DNA of 57,037 bases from Singulisphaera sp. GP187 (GTDB taxonomy: Bacteria; Planctomycetota; Phycisphaerae; Phycisphaerales; SM1A02): the NCBI GenBank assembly GCA_945862215.1, contig CAMAXY010000012.1, positions 1 through 57,037 of the forward strand. Reading direction: 5' to 3'. Shown one piece after another: positions 25,421-34,052 of the stretch (positions within the stretch are counted from its first letter, which is position 1; each line of letters begins with the position of its first letter). The position numbers and the translations under genes are program-made. The notes beneath the pieces were generated by a model, which saw nothing but the letters and a program-made list of their open reading frames with translations, had not been told where the DNA came from and ran no database searches.

Positions 25421-27382
25421 TCAGCGAGCCGAATTTGGCGGGTGAGCATCCATCGCAATTCGAAATCCAAATGGTGAATTGCGATTTCCTGCAGAAACTC
25501 CACTGCGAAAATCGCAGGCTGTTGCGGCGATCCCATCGCACCACGCGCCGCCCCGCACGACACGTGCAATCGGTCCATTTGTTTGCGGATCAATCCACGC
25601 ATCTTCGCACCACTCCCAAACGTTTCCAAAGAGATCGTAAAACCCAATTTCATTTGGCGATTTGGTTGCGACAGGGTGGGAAATATTGTTCGCCCACGGA
25701 GTCAACCATGCGCTGCGCTCGATTGTCGCGGCGTCGATTGAAAGCACATTTTTTGTCCTGCAGCATGATGCTTGCAACCATTCGGATTCGCTGGGCAAGC
25801 GATAGCCGTGACTGGTGGTGATTTCGACGCGTGCGCTGGTGATGCACCCTTGTGCGTCTCGAACAATTCCATGCAACAGATATCTGGGGTGTAATGCTTC
25901 AATTTGCGAAAGTGCATTGCAGAACTCGGCGGCGTCGTACCAAGAGATCGAGTCCGCGGGTCGTTGGAGATTTGGATCGATCGCAGCAAAGGCAGATGGA
26001 TTTCGTTTCAGAATCACAGCGAACTGACTCTGCGTGATTTCTGTTTTAGCCAAACGGAATGCGCTGCTTGATTCGACGGGCAGCATTTCGATGCCAATAG
26101 ATTTTGCGGCAGCGCCTTCGCAAAATTTCTCGATCGAAGTCGGAGCGACAGGTTGAATAGGCGTGCCAGCGACGGACGCATCGTCGATCATTGGATCTGC
26201 AGTCAATAGGACTGCAACTGGAGCAGAGCGACGCGCCCGCGCATCATCGTCGTATTTCACAGCGAAGTAGATACGGTCGCCTGCATGAAGCGACACTGGT
26301 TTTTGCAGTATATATCCACGGTCCAAGATGGACAAATAGCGGGGGATGTCGAGCAGCATTTTCTTTGCGCCTGTTTCTGAAATGACTTGAATCTCAACAC
26401 TCCTTGCGCGCATGTCGGGGCGAACAATGATGGCGATCAGATCGAGTGGCGCACTCAACGCTTCTGTGGTGACTGAAACAATCTGATTCATGCGCTGCGC
26501 TGGTGCACTTCGATCTGGAATGACTACAAAATCTTTGACGATGCGATCAGTTTCAAGCGCAGGGATCATTTGAAAAATTGCGCCTGCGGATTCTGGTCGC
26601 CCTCGACCGCTTGAGAGAACTTCTGTAACGAGCGTCGCCTTGGCCGGGAGCACGAAGGCAAATCCTGCGGGAAGTTGAAACTCGCTGTCAACACCAATCG
26701 CACCTGCACTGCCGCTGATTTTATTCTGCCGATCGCCGAGCCCAAAGAATCCTGGACCGGGATCCGACTCGTCAAGCGCAAGCGTTTCTGGTCCATCACA
26801 TGTCAACAGGTTGTAACGCACGGCAAGCGTTGGTGAGTCGCGAGTGATTTTCCATCCTCGAATATGAAGTGGTTTTCCATTTCCAATCACAGTCGCGAAC
26901 GAGCGCAATGATTCTGGGTCTTCAGGATTTGGAATCCAATCTCGTGCGACATCAATTGCGGATGATGGATCAATCATCGCAGTCACAGGAACGGAAGCAG
27001 AAGAAATTTTTTCAGATGCATTCTTCTTTACGGGGAATCCCTGGCTCTTCCACAAAGTTAATGCAGCGATCTCATTGGCAGACAATCTGCAATCATCTCG
27101 AAAAATTCCACGCTCTCCAATGGGCAACCACGGCGGCATCAATCCAGATTCAACAGCGGCGACCATGGTGGGTCCATGGCGTGCAAGATCCCCATCGGTC
27201 ACGAGCGCAAATGGTCCAGGTCCTTGTCCAGCGTGACATCGAATGCAATTTGTTGCAACAATAGTTTTCACGATTTCGATTGGGTCTTGCAGATCGCTCT
27301 CGCTTGCGCTCAACGAATTTGCAAAGCAGCAAAGCAGTGAGAGCGCCGTCGAATTGATCAGGTTGCGATTCAACACAGGCAA
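25421..27382 (-). CDS. Exported fusion: cytochrome c, monooxygenase-like, and FGE/SUMF1-like domains
   Basis: A 653-residue exported protein in three parts. After a signal peptide (residues 8-27) comes a cytochrome c domain with CIRCH at 46-50 and a likely axial Met in GLMPPWLP at 82. Residues about 130-400 follow the layout of the copper monooxygenase-like region often fused to such cytochromes in planctomycetes (LDESDPGPGFFGLG, LSSGRGRPESAG), but the usual His pairs read AVRYNLL and TEVLSS. Residues about 415-650 are a formylglycine-generating-enzyme-like domain (RLPSESEWLQA, GFYDLFGNVWEWCEDAW, RVVRGGAWCDG, PFGFRIAMD). No ATG is available: the frame opens with TTG at 27382, and GTG at 27376 is possible. 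YHYH-dockerin ends 21 bases upstream. Confidence 0.75.
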   Translation of the reverse strand: MPVLNRNLINSTALSLLCCFANSLSASESDLQDPIEIVKTIVATNCIRCHAGQGPGPFALVTDGDLARHGPTMVAAVESGLMPPWLPIGERGIFRDDCRLSANEIAALTLWKSQGFPVKKNASEKISSASVPVTAMIDPSSAIDVARDWIPNPEDPESLRSFATVIGNGKPLHIRGWKITRDSPTLAVRYNLLTCDGPETLALDESDPGPGFFGLGDRQNKISGSAGAIGVDSEFQLPAGFAFVLPAKATLVTEVLSSGRGRPESAGAIFQMIPALETDRIVKDFVVIPDRSAPAQRMNQIVSVTTEALSAPLDLIAIIVRPDMRARSVEIQVISETGAKKMLLDIPRYLSILDRGYILQKPVSLHAGDRIYFAVKYDDDARARRSAPVAVLLTADPMIDDASVAGTPIQPVAPTSIEKFCEGAAAKSIGIEMLPVESSSAFRLAKTEITQSQFAVILKRNPSAFAAIDPNLQRPADSISWYDAAEFCNALSQIEALHPRYLLHGIVRDAQGCITSARVEITTSHGYRLPSESEWLQASCCRTKNVLSIDAATIERSAWLTPWANNISHPVATKSPNEIGFYDLFGNVWEWCEDAWIDPQTNGPIARVVRGGAWCDGIAATACDFRSGVSAGNRNSPFGFRIAMDAHPPNSAR

Positions 27383-27403
27383 CTTACCGCCGTGTTCGAC
27401 TTT

Positions 27404-28540
27404 TCAGGAACAGTTTCCCCACGCAGCAAGAAGAACTGTCAGATCAGCAGCATTGACGATTCCGTCGCGATTGATATCGCCCATCCCGCCGCCGCCGCCC
27501 CATCTCGAAAGAACATTCGAAAGGTCAGCTCCATCCACGACTCGGTTGAGATCCGTGTCAGCTTCGCATGGTGTGCAGCAAAATGTGACGACTGTTTCGG
27601 TGGGATTGTTATGCCCAGAGCCTGGCCCAGTGTTTCCGGTAACGAGAACGCCTCGGTATGTCAGACCGATCATGTACGGATAGACGCTGATACCGCTCTC
27701 GTTGACTGGAGAGAAGTATGCATATGTTCCGTTTGGATAATCAGGTGTGATGCAGAATCTGGCATTGCTCGAGTCCAACTTTCCAAGACCAGGAACATAT
27801 TCGTGGTCTTCAATGTAGCAACCGATTGGAGAGGTCGTCGAAACTGCAGGACCATACTGTGCCGGGGTCAATTGAGTTCCGTTTGGAAGCGATGTGCGCT
27901 GTGTGATGTTTCGAGTTCGATAGCTACTCGTTATTTTCACAACACCACCAGTTCCATCTGCGTTTGCAAATCCAAACGGACCATAGACAGGAAATCCATC
28001 AAAGGCATACGCAAGAATCGGTGAGTGATGCGTCGGATCGCCACCAGGAAGTTGAGGAGTTCGTTGATGATGGTGATATTCAGTACCTGCGGGATGTCCA
28101 AGCGCAGAATCGAAACCGTTGACTTCGAAGAACATCGCGTTCTGACGCCAGATATTCATATTGTTATACGAGCGCGCATCGCCTGGATTGAAGAATGTAA
28201 CACCGTTGACGTACACGCCGATGTGTCCACCTCCAACAGCCGTCGGTGTTGTTGCAGGCACAGGATTTCTCGGCAATCGAAAGGACCAGTTCTGAACGAT
28301 TGGCGAGCCAGGATTGTTTGGCCAAGGTCCGATGGAATATGAAGGGATTCCGCTTGAAGCAACATAGACATAGGTTGCGCCATAACGAACGGATTGAACA
28401 TTCGCAGCGAAACCTTGAAAGCCGGTTTGTCCAGTTGTATTAATTTTCCAAGGTAGTACCGTTGGGAAAATTGATTGTGCAGATGCAGTTGTTGCTGCTG
28501 TGATTGCAATGAGTGTTGAAAGTGTGGTGATGGAATTCAT
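27404..28540 (-). CDS. Secreted YHYH-domain protein with dockerin type I tail
   Basis: A 378-residue exported protein. A signal peptide ending TASAQ precedes a YHYH domain with GTEYHHHQRTPQLPGGD, HSPILAYAFDGFPVYGPFGF and CYIEDHEYVPGLGKLD. Residues about 325-378 are a dockerin pair (DTDLNRVVDGADLSNVLSRW and GDINRDGIVNAADLTVLLAAW). YHYH proteins are secreted, probably metal-binding, and of unknown function. AAGGAG lies ahead of the start at 28540. A small inverted repeat GACATT-TTG-AATGTC (28559-28573) sits just upstream. Confidence 0.8.
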   Translation of the reverse strand: MNSITTLSTLIAITAATTASAQSIFPTVLPWKINTTGQTGFQGFAANVQSVRYGATYVYVASSGIPSYSIGPWPNNPGSPIVQNWSFRLPRNPVPATTPTAVGGGHIGVYVNGVTFFNPGDARSYNNMNIWRQNAMFFEVNGFDSALGHPAGTEYHHHQRTPQLPGGDPTHHSPILAYAFDGFPVYGPFGFANADGTGGVVKITSSYRTRNITQRTSLPNGTQLTPAQYGPAVSTTSPIGCYIEDHEYVPGLGKLDSSNARFCITPDYPNGTYAYFSPVNESGISVYPYMIGLTYRGVLVTGNTGPGSGHNNPTETVVTFCCTPCEADTDLNRVVDGADLSNVLSRWGGGGGMGDINRDGIVNAADLTVLLAAWGNCS

Positions 28541-28558
28541 TGATCAATCTCCTTGAAA

Positions 28559-28573
28559 GACATTTTGAATGTC
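28559..28573. promoter_or_regulatory. Small inverted repeat before the YHYH gene
   Basis: GACATT-TTG-AATGTC lies about ten bases upstream of the Shine-Dalgarno sequence of the YHYH-dockerin gene. It could be an operator or a leader hairpin. It is short enough to be chance. Confidence 0.25.
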
Positions 28574-28612
28574 ATTGGGCGATTGGTCTCGGTGGGGGAC
28601 AGAGGGATTGGG

Positions 28613-29635
28613 TTAAGCACCCCAATTGGTAAGCAGGACAGCAAGATCCAGACCCCCAACAATTCCATCATGATTGATATCCGCAGCGGCATCTGCGGTT
28701 CCCCATGCAGAAAGGAGGTATGTCAAGTCCATTCCTGTCACATGCCCATCGCCATTGATATCTCCAAGAACAAACGAAGGAATTCCTGCTGCATTGATAG
28801 ATATGTCGAACACGGAAGTTCCATTGCCCTCTGCAAAAGTTCCAGAGATGAGAAGATTCGCCGTTGATCCAGTTGGCAACACGGTGGGAACGGGAAGTGG
28901 TTGATTGACAAGCGCGGGAAGTGCAGGCAATGGTCCGATGGGATCAGTCGATGCTGCTGAAGAGATGAAAGTTGCGGTGGCACCATTAATGGACAACGTT
29001 CCAGCGAATGCGAGTATGGCGGGCATCGGATCTCCACCGAATGGTTGTCCTCCCGCGCTCCCAGAAACGAGAACAGTGACAGGGATCGGAATAGAAATTG
29101 TGTATGTGTTGGGAGCAGTTTCCACAAGTGCGCCGACTGCCGGTCCGCTCTGAACTGCTGTTGCGACTTTCACCGATCCAGTTGCAATTGGGATTGTGAT
29201 TTCTCCAACCGATGGGAAAATTGCATTCGGTGCAACGGTATGAAAACTGGAATAGGTGAAGAGCATGTCAATGGTGGCTGTGCCTGGTGTTTCATTGACA
29301 AGGTCTGATGTGAAATTTGTGATTGAGCACATTCCGTTTGCACCGATTTCCAACTTGAATGTTCCAAGTGGATTGGAATCAATGACATCACTGAGTCGAA
29401 ATTTTGATGTGTATGGAATCGCCTGATTTCCCGAACCACCGAAGTATCCCGGAATCGTTCGAGTGCCAGTTGGATTTGTCGTGACGTCATAGTCGCCGAT
29501 GAAAGTTCCTGCGAGCGGATACAAAATCGAAAGAGTTTGATGAGCAGTACTTGCCGGAAGGAAGTGGAAGTCAAACGAACTTGCCACCGCGCAGGGGGTG
29601 ATCAATGCAGCGATAGAGAGAGAGATGATCTTCAT
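28613..29635 (-). CDS. Secreted protein with dockerin type I tail, unknown function
   Basis: A 340-residue exported protein with a short signal peptide (ISLSIAALITPCAVASS), a beta-rich body (TLSILYPLAGTFIGDYDVTT, GYFGGSGNQAIPYTSKF, YTISIPIPVTVLVSGSAGG) and a C-terminal dockerin pair (GDINGDGHVTGMDLTYLLSA and DINHDGIVGGLDLAVLLTNW). I do not recognise the body. It is 72 bases upstream of the YHYH gene on the same strand and may share its transcript. Confidence 0.75.
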   Translation of the reverse strand: MKIISLSIAALITPCAVASSFDFHFLPASTAHQTLSILYPLAGTFIGDYDVTTNPTGTRTIPGYFGGSGNQAIPYTSKFRLSDVIDSNPLGTFKLEIGANGMCSITNFTSDLVNETPGTATIDMLFTYSSFHTVAPNAIFPSVGEITIPIATGSVKVATAVQSGPAVGALVETAPNTYTISIPIPVTVLVSGSAGGQPFGGDPMPAILAFAGTLSINGATATFISSAASTDPIGPLPALPALVNQPLPVPTVLPTGSTANLLISGTFAEGNGTSVFDISINAAGIPSFVLGDINGDGHVTGMDLTYLLSAWGTADAAADINHDGIVGGLDLAVLLTNWGA

Positions 29636-29693
29636 AGATAAAACAATATCCCAGATTTTTGATTTTCCAAGTCGAACTTGGTTTTTTGATGGG

Positions 29694-30431
29694 TCAAAAG
29701 CGAAATTTCGAGCGGAAGATCACCCAAAGAGCACGAAATCCGTCCATCGGTCCGATTTTTTTCCCCTCCTTGAAAGATCGAGGGGAATACGAGACGGGAA
29801 CGTCCACAACCAAGACTCCAGTTCGAGCCAATGCGGCAGCGATTTGAGGCTCGATTCCGAAACGAGTTTCTGTCAGCGCCGGCAGAATTTTTCGAAGCAC
29901 TTCGACAGGAATAATTTTATAGCAACATTCCATATCAGTGACACGCAGACCTGTCGCAAGATTGCTGAGAGTCGTCAGGAGTCGATTGGCGCGCATGTGA
30001 AGCCAACCTTGCGCGCCAGGTTGCACAGATCCATTGTGCCATCTGTTTCCAAATGCTGAGCAATTTGTTACGTTCGATTCGAGAGCGTGAATGAGAGGCA
30101 CGAAATCGTTTGGGTCATATTCCAAGTCTGCATCTTGGATGATCATCGCATCGAGGTCATTCTTGGATGCAGTCACAACATGAGCGAATCCAGTTTGGAG
30201 TGCCGCACCTTTTCCTCGATTGACTTGGTGATGCAAGAGCGTGAGCGAATTTGGAAATTGCCTGGCGATTTGTTCGGATGCGAGACGAGTTGCCGAATCA
30301 GATCCGTCATTGATGAGAACGATGCGCATGGCCCAAGCCACTGGCAGTGAAACTGCAAGAACTTTTCTGACGCAATCGCCAAGAGTCTCAGGCTCATTGA
30401 AAACAGGGATCACCACATAGAGAGTTTGCAC
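29694..30431 (-). CDS. Glycosyltransferase family 2 protein (DPM1-like)
   Basis: A 245-residue GT-A glycosyltransferase without membrane helices. The N-terminus YVVIPVFNEPETLGDCV, nucleotide-binding region VLINDGSDSAT, and the acidic QDADLEYDP motif mark it as the dolichyl-phosphate-mannose-synthase-like type that transfers a sugar to a lipid carrier. KGAALQTGFAH is also typical. Acceptor and sugar are unknown. The only sugar-lipid gene near is kdsC at 34.8 kb. The start at 30431 gives the complete domain. Confidence 0.85.
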   Translation of the reverse strand: MQTLYVVIPVFNEPETLGDCVRKVLAVSLPVAWAMRIVLINDGSDSATRLASEQIARQFPNSLTLLHHQVNRGKGAALQTGFAHVVTASKNDLDAMIIQDADLEYDPNDFVPLIHALESNVTNCSAFGNRWHNGSVQPGAQGWLHMRANRLLTTLSNLATGLRVTDMECCYKIIPVEVLRKILPALTETRFGIEPQIAAALARTGVLVVDVPVSYSPRSFKEGKKIGPMDGFRALWVIFRSKFRF

Positions 30432-30455
30432 ACCAATATGTTTACACCACTGGGC

Positions 30456-31592
30456 TTATTGTGGAGGATTCACTTCGACCGCATTTGCAGGAGCGGTGAA
30501 CCAATTGCTTGGAAACGATTTCGTGTCTGTTCGTTCAAAGCTGATCGATTGTGGTGGACCAAGTGGACCGCCTCTATGAGGACCACGTTCGCCGCCTGCA
30601 CGTGGTCCATCTGGTCTTGGTCCATCGGGTCTTGGTCCACGTTCGCCATCAGGTGGAGGACCACGATGGCCATCAGGTGGAGGTCCACGTTCGCCATCAG
30701 GTGGAGGACCACGTTCGCCGCCGGGTCTTGGTCCATCAGTTCTTGGTCCATCAGTTCTTGGTCCACGTTGACCATCAGGTCGCGGACCATCATTGGGAGG
30801 GAAAAACATTTCAAGCCGGATGACCTCGTTGGTCTTTGGATCGATACACATTTCGATTCGTTCAGCTGGATTTCGTCTGACCTTCTCGTTGGGTGTGTTT
30901 GCAAGTGCGAGTTCACTGTTTTGAAAATTCGCACGAATTTGAAGGAGCCCAGTTTGGCCACACGCTTCTGCATCATCAACTCTCACGATGTCATAGGAAT
31001 CATCAAGATCTTCAAGCATCGCTGCCATCGAATCGACAAGCAATGATCCATCGGGAGTTTCAACCCAGCGAGGCCACGGAAGATCGTGATCGGCAATGAC
31101 CGCAGAACCATCGGGTCGCTGTTCCCATGAAGTCTCTCCATCACGACCGCGAATTTCGGTGCGTCCACCTTGATAATGAATCGTGATTCGCATGTGTTGA
31201 GAATCTCGCACATCAAGAGTGGCCAAAATTGGAGGCGGTTGTTCTCCATCACGACGAACTTTCGGCATCAGAACCACTTGATATTGTCGGTCGACATTCT
31301 TGCTGGCGACTTTCGCAGCCGAGCGAACAACTGCAGATGCAGAACTTGTCGTTGGCATGACCAAGAGCGAAATTGCAAGCAGTGCAGCGATCGGGAGAGC
31401 CCACCACTGCCAATTTTGAATGGAATAATTTCGATTGTTCTGTGACTCAACGGCGCGAAGAACGCGATTGATTCGAGCATCCATCGATTCGGTTGTCTCG
31501 GTGAATTTGTGAGTCAGAAGCGCGTCCACGAAGCGATCTTCTGGAGCATCATTCGAATTGGACTCGGATTGATTTGGATTGGTATTCATCAT
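30456..31592 (-). CDS. Membrane anti-sigma-like protein with Pro-Gly-Arg-rich repeat
   Basis: A 378-residue single-pass membrane protein coupled to the sigma gene upstream: its ATG ATG start (31592/31589) overlaps the sigma TGA. Residues 1-55 are hydrophilic, a helix follows at about 59-80 (WALPIAALLAISLLVMP), then an outer domain with QYQVVLMPKVRRDGEQPPPI, RDGETSWEQRPDGSAVIA and a second lobe, resembling LolA/RseB-like sensors. About residues 273-353 are a low-complexity run of GPRPDG and ERGPPPDG units. The same build occurs in the protein at 8914-10206. It probably restrains the sigma factor; no zinc motif is visible. Confidence 0.65.
   Translation of the reverse strand: MMNTNPNQSESNSNDAPEDRFVDALLTHKFTETTESMDARINRVLRAVESQNNRNYSIQNWQWWALPIAALLAISLLVMPTTSSASAVVRSAAKVASKNVDRQYQVVLMPKVRRDGEQPPPILATLDVRDSQHMRITIHYQGGRTEIRGRDGETSWEQRPDGSAVIADHDLPWPRWVETPDGSLLVDSMAAMLEDLDDSYDIVRVDDAEACGQTGLLQIRANFQNSELALANTPNEKVRRNPAERIEMCIDPKTNEVIRLEMFFPPNDGPRPDGQRGPRTDGPRTDGPRPGGERGPPPDGERGPPPDGHRGPPPDGERGPRPDGPRPDGPRAGGERGPHRGGPLGPPQSISFERTDTKSFPSNWFTAPANAVEVNPPQ
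30570..30800. repeat. In-frame repeats encoding GPRPDG/ERGPPPDG
   Basis: Degenerate 12- to 24-base units (for example CCATCAGGTGGAGGTCCACG) repeat about ten times and encode the Pro/Gly/Arg/Asp-rich segment of the anti-sigma-like protein. Such a tract is prone to length change. Confidence 0.85.
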
Positions 31593-32137
31593 GCTAAGAC
31601 TCCTTTGCGTTGCAGGCATTCACCAAGAAGTGCGCGCGCTCGCTGTATACGTTTCTTGACAGCTTCTTCTGTCAGAGCGAGATTGACTGCGATGGTTCGA
31701 AGTGGCAGTTCCGCGCGATAGACCATCTGAATCATCTGGGAATAATCGGTGGGCAATCTTTCGATGCAGTCGTCGAGTGTTCCCATTCGCGTTTGGAAAG
31801 CTTGCGCATGATCACCGTCAAATGCAACAGAGTGTTCCTCGATCTCTTGCAGCATCGTCGGGTCTGCGACAATCATTCGCCGTCGACCAGCGAAATCCAT
31901 CGCGACTCTTGATCCAATACCTCGAAGCCATGCGCCAAATGATCGAGTGCGGTCGAAGTCAGCCAAGCGTCGCCACGCAACCATCATCGTTTCTTGAAAA
32001 ACATCGTCGACCATACTTCGATCGCGAACTACAGCACGAAGAAAAACGAGCAGATGATCTGCGTGGTCTCGAGCGAGGACCTCGAAGACTTCATGTGCGC
32101 TGGGTTCCCTTTGGTGTGGTGCCCGTTGGTTCGTCAT
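31589..32137 (-). CDS. ECF RNA polymerase sigma factor
   Basis: A 182-residue ECF sigma factor. Sigma2 (about residues 22-90) has DDVFQETMMVAWRRLADFDR and SFGAWLRGIGSRVAMDF. Sigma4 (about 125-178) has MIQMVYRAELPLRTIAVNLA and EEAVKKRIQRARALLGECL. The start ATG at 32137 lies 23 bases past the antiporter stop. The stop overlaps the anti-sigma start. It is related to the sigma factor at 10203-10817 in sequence (shared DDVFQET, WLRGI and RARALL patterns) and in gene order. Confidence 0.88.
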   Translation of the reverse strand: MTNQRAPHQREPSAHEVFEVLARDHADHLLVFLRAVVRDRSMVDDVFQETMMVAWRRLADFDRTRSFGAWLRGIGSRVAMDFAGRRRMIVADPTMLQEIEEHSVAFDGDHAQAFQTRMGTLDDCIERLPTDYSQMIQMVYRAELPLRTIAVNLALTEEAVKKRIQRARALLGECLQRKGVLA

Positions 32138-32160
32138 ATTATGTCTTGGGTGTTAGTGCT

Positions 32161-33345
32161 TTACGGGGACACGGGAGTTGGATCGTCCAATTCTCGGTCG
32201 GTCAATGGCGTGATAAATCGCTGAATAATTGGGGTCAAAACCATCGTGGAAGCGATGACTGTCGTTGCGACTGCGACTTGGGTTGCTGATGCCCAGCCGA
32301 CGCTGAAAGACGCAGCCGAGAGAACGAAACCGAATTCTCCAGCTTGCGACAGGATGATCCCGAGTCGCCAACTGATGCGATTGGTTGCTCCCATAAATCG
32401 GCTGAGCGCATACAAACAGAAGACTTTCAGGATCATCACGCATGGGACAAAGATGACCACATTCCAAAGTTGTCCAGCGAGGTGATGGCGGTCGATGCTT
32501 AATCCCACCGAGACGAAGAAGAGTGTCATAAGCAGCGATTGATGTGGGCGAACGATTTGTTCGATTCGTTTGGCAGACGAAGAAGTTGAGAGCGAAACTC
32601 CAACGATGAACGCACCGATCGCCGTAGAAAGTCCAACTGAATTTGCGACCAAAGCCGCACCAAGGACGAAGAACCCAATGACAAACGAAAGCGAACTCGA
32701 ATCGCCGCGACGTTCAAGGGATTCGATGACTCGTGGGGCGATGAATCGGCTGACTGCGATGATGAGCACAATCGCCCCAATAGTAAAAAAGATTGCATCG
32801 GTAGAGATGGAAACGGGTGCATCAAGTGACTTCTTTGGATTGAGAATTGGAATGAGCGCTAGAAGAGGAACGACCGCAAGATCCTGCACGATTAAGATCG
32901 CGACAGCGGTCCGGCCCATTTTCGAATTCAATTCCCCACGGTTGCGCAGTGTTTGCAGTACGAGTGCAGTCGAGGACATCGCAAGCATAAAACCAGTGAT
33001 CATTGCACCTGACCAATATTTTGAGGTTGGCAAAACAAGTGCTGCTAAGACAATTCCTGTCAGCACGATTTGCAATATGCCAAACAGCAAAAGTTTTGGC
33101 CATGACTTTCCAATCTTGGCGGGATGCAATTCGAGTCCGACAAGAAAAAGGAAAAAGATCACTGCGATGTCCGCAATGTTGTTGCTGATTCCAGAAGCTT
33201 CGATCAGATCGAAGCCGCTTGGTCCGATCAGAATCCCGCCTGCGAGAAGGCCAAGAATGCTTCCAAAGTGCATGCGATTTGAAATGACGAGGCACGGAAT
33301 CACCAAGATCAACAGCAGGCAGATTTCGCTCAGTAGTTTTTGCAT
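32161..33345 (-). CDS. CPA2-family cation:proton antiporter (KefB-like)
   Basis: A 394-residue transporter with about 12 membrane helices and no C-terminal regulatory domain. Family stretches are LGLLAGGILIGPSGFDLI, FFLFLVGLELHPAKI, MLAMSSTALVLQTLRNRGEL, AVAILIVQDLAVVPLLALIP and LSQAGEFGFVLSAASF. It exchanges K+ or Na+ for protons across the inner membrane. I choose the ATG at 33345, since the frame beyond it opens only with TTG at 33375. The divergent pcp gene starts 75 bases away. Confidence 0.88.
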   Translation of the reverse strand: MQKLLSEICLLLILVIPCLVISNRMHFGSILGLLAGGILIGPSGFDLIEASGISNNIADIAVIFFLFLVGLELHPAKIGKSWPKLLLFGILQIVLTGIVLAALVLPTSKYWSGAMITGFMLAMSSTALVLQTLRNRGELNSKMGRTAVAILIVQDLAVVPLLALIPILNPKKSLDAPVSISTDAIFFTIGAIVLIIAVSRFIAPRVIESLERRGDSSSLSFVIGFFVLGAALVANSVGLSTAIGAFIVGVSLSTSSSAKRIEQIVRPHQSLLMTLFFVSVGLSIDRHHLAGQLWNVVIFVPCVMILKVFCLYALSRFMGATNRISWRLGIILSQAGEFGFVLSAASFSVGWASATQVAVATTVIASTMVLTPIIQRFITPLTDRELDDPTPVSP

Positions 33346-33419
33346 CTCTTCGCAAGAAAGTACCTGTTCTTGCAAGAATCGGCCGCATGAGTGCGGTCAG
33401 TTCGGTACCGTGCATTACC

Positions 33420-34052
33420 ATGATGCGAATACTTGTAACGGGTTTCGAGCCTTTCGGAGGAAGTTCTGTGAATCCCAGTGTGATGTTGGCAAGAGCGATA
33501 TCACAAGAAGAGTGGCCAGGCGCAATTGTCAGTCATGCGATTCTTCCAGTGATTGGCGGCGAAGGTCCGCAAAGTTGTCGTGCTGCGCTGCGTGAAGCAA
33601 TAGATTTCAATCACCCGAGCGTTGTTGTGTGCTTTGGAGAATCAGCCAAAGCAACTCATGTCTGCTTCGAGCGAGTCGCGGTCAATTTGCGTGATGACCG
33701 CATTGCTGACAACGCTGGCGTGCAGTGTCAGGATTTGCCAGTGGTGGCAGATGGTCCAGTTGCATATTTTTCATCATTACCAGTTCGTGCGATGCGTGAC
33801 GCATGCGAAGGAGAAGGGATTCCTGCGCTGCTATCGATGAGTGCGGGAACTTTTCTCTGCAACGAAATTATGTACACGCTTCTGCATGGAATAGAAGTCG
33901 GCGAATTTCAAAGCGTGACCTCAGGCGGGTTTATTCACATCCCACAACTTCCAGAGCAAGCGGCAGAACGAGGTGGTCCCTCCATGCAACTTCGCCACAT
34001 TCTGGTCGGAGTGCGCGCGAGTTTTTTAACGCTTATTTCGCCGCTGGGGTGA
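33420..34052 (+). CDS. pcp: Pyroglutamyl-peptidase I
   Basis: A 210-residue cytosolic cysteine peptidase (family C15) that removes N-terminal pyroglutamate. The triad is visible: Glu84 in VCFERVAVN, Cys147 in SAGTFLCNEIMY, and His173 in GGFIHIPQLP. The start LVTGFEPFGG is typical. The ATG at 33420 (or 33423) is used because the longer frame adds a non-family sequence. The 3' end overlaps the convergent carbonic anhydrase gene by 20 bases. Confidence 0.9.
   Translation: MMRILVTGFEPFGGSSVNPSVMLARAISQEEWPGAIVSHAILPVIGGEGPQSCRAALREAIDFNHPSVVVCFGESAKATHVCFERVAVNLRDDRIADNAGVQCQDLPVVADGPVAYFSSLPVRAMRDACEGEGIPALLSMSAGTFLCNEIMYTLLHGIEVGEFQSVTSGGFIHIPQLPEQAAERGGPSMQLRHILVGVRASFLTLISPLG

Noticed and set aside
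24657..25544. 295-residue minus-strand reading frame
   Set aside because: It overlaps the membrane protein and fusion genes on the same strand in another frame and has an Arg/Ser/Cys-rich composition with no helices.
30570..30800. Minisatellite as a separate mobile or regulatory element
   Set aside because: The repeats stay in frame within the anti-sigma-like gene and are explained as a low-complexity coding tract.
32570..33595. 341-residue plus-strand reading frame
   Set aside because: It lies antisense to the CPA2 antiporter, whose 12 helices and family motifs are clear. The antisense product has no recognisable domain.
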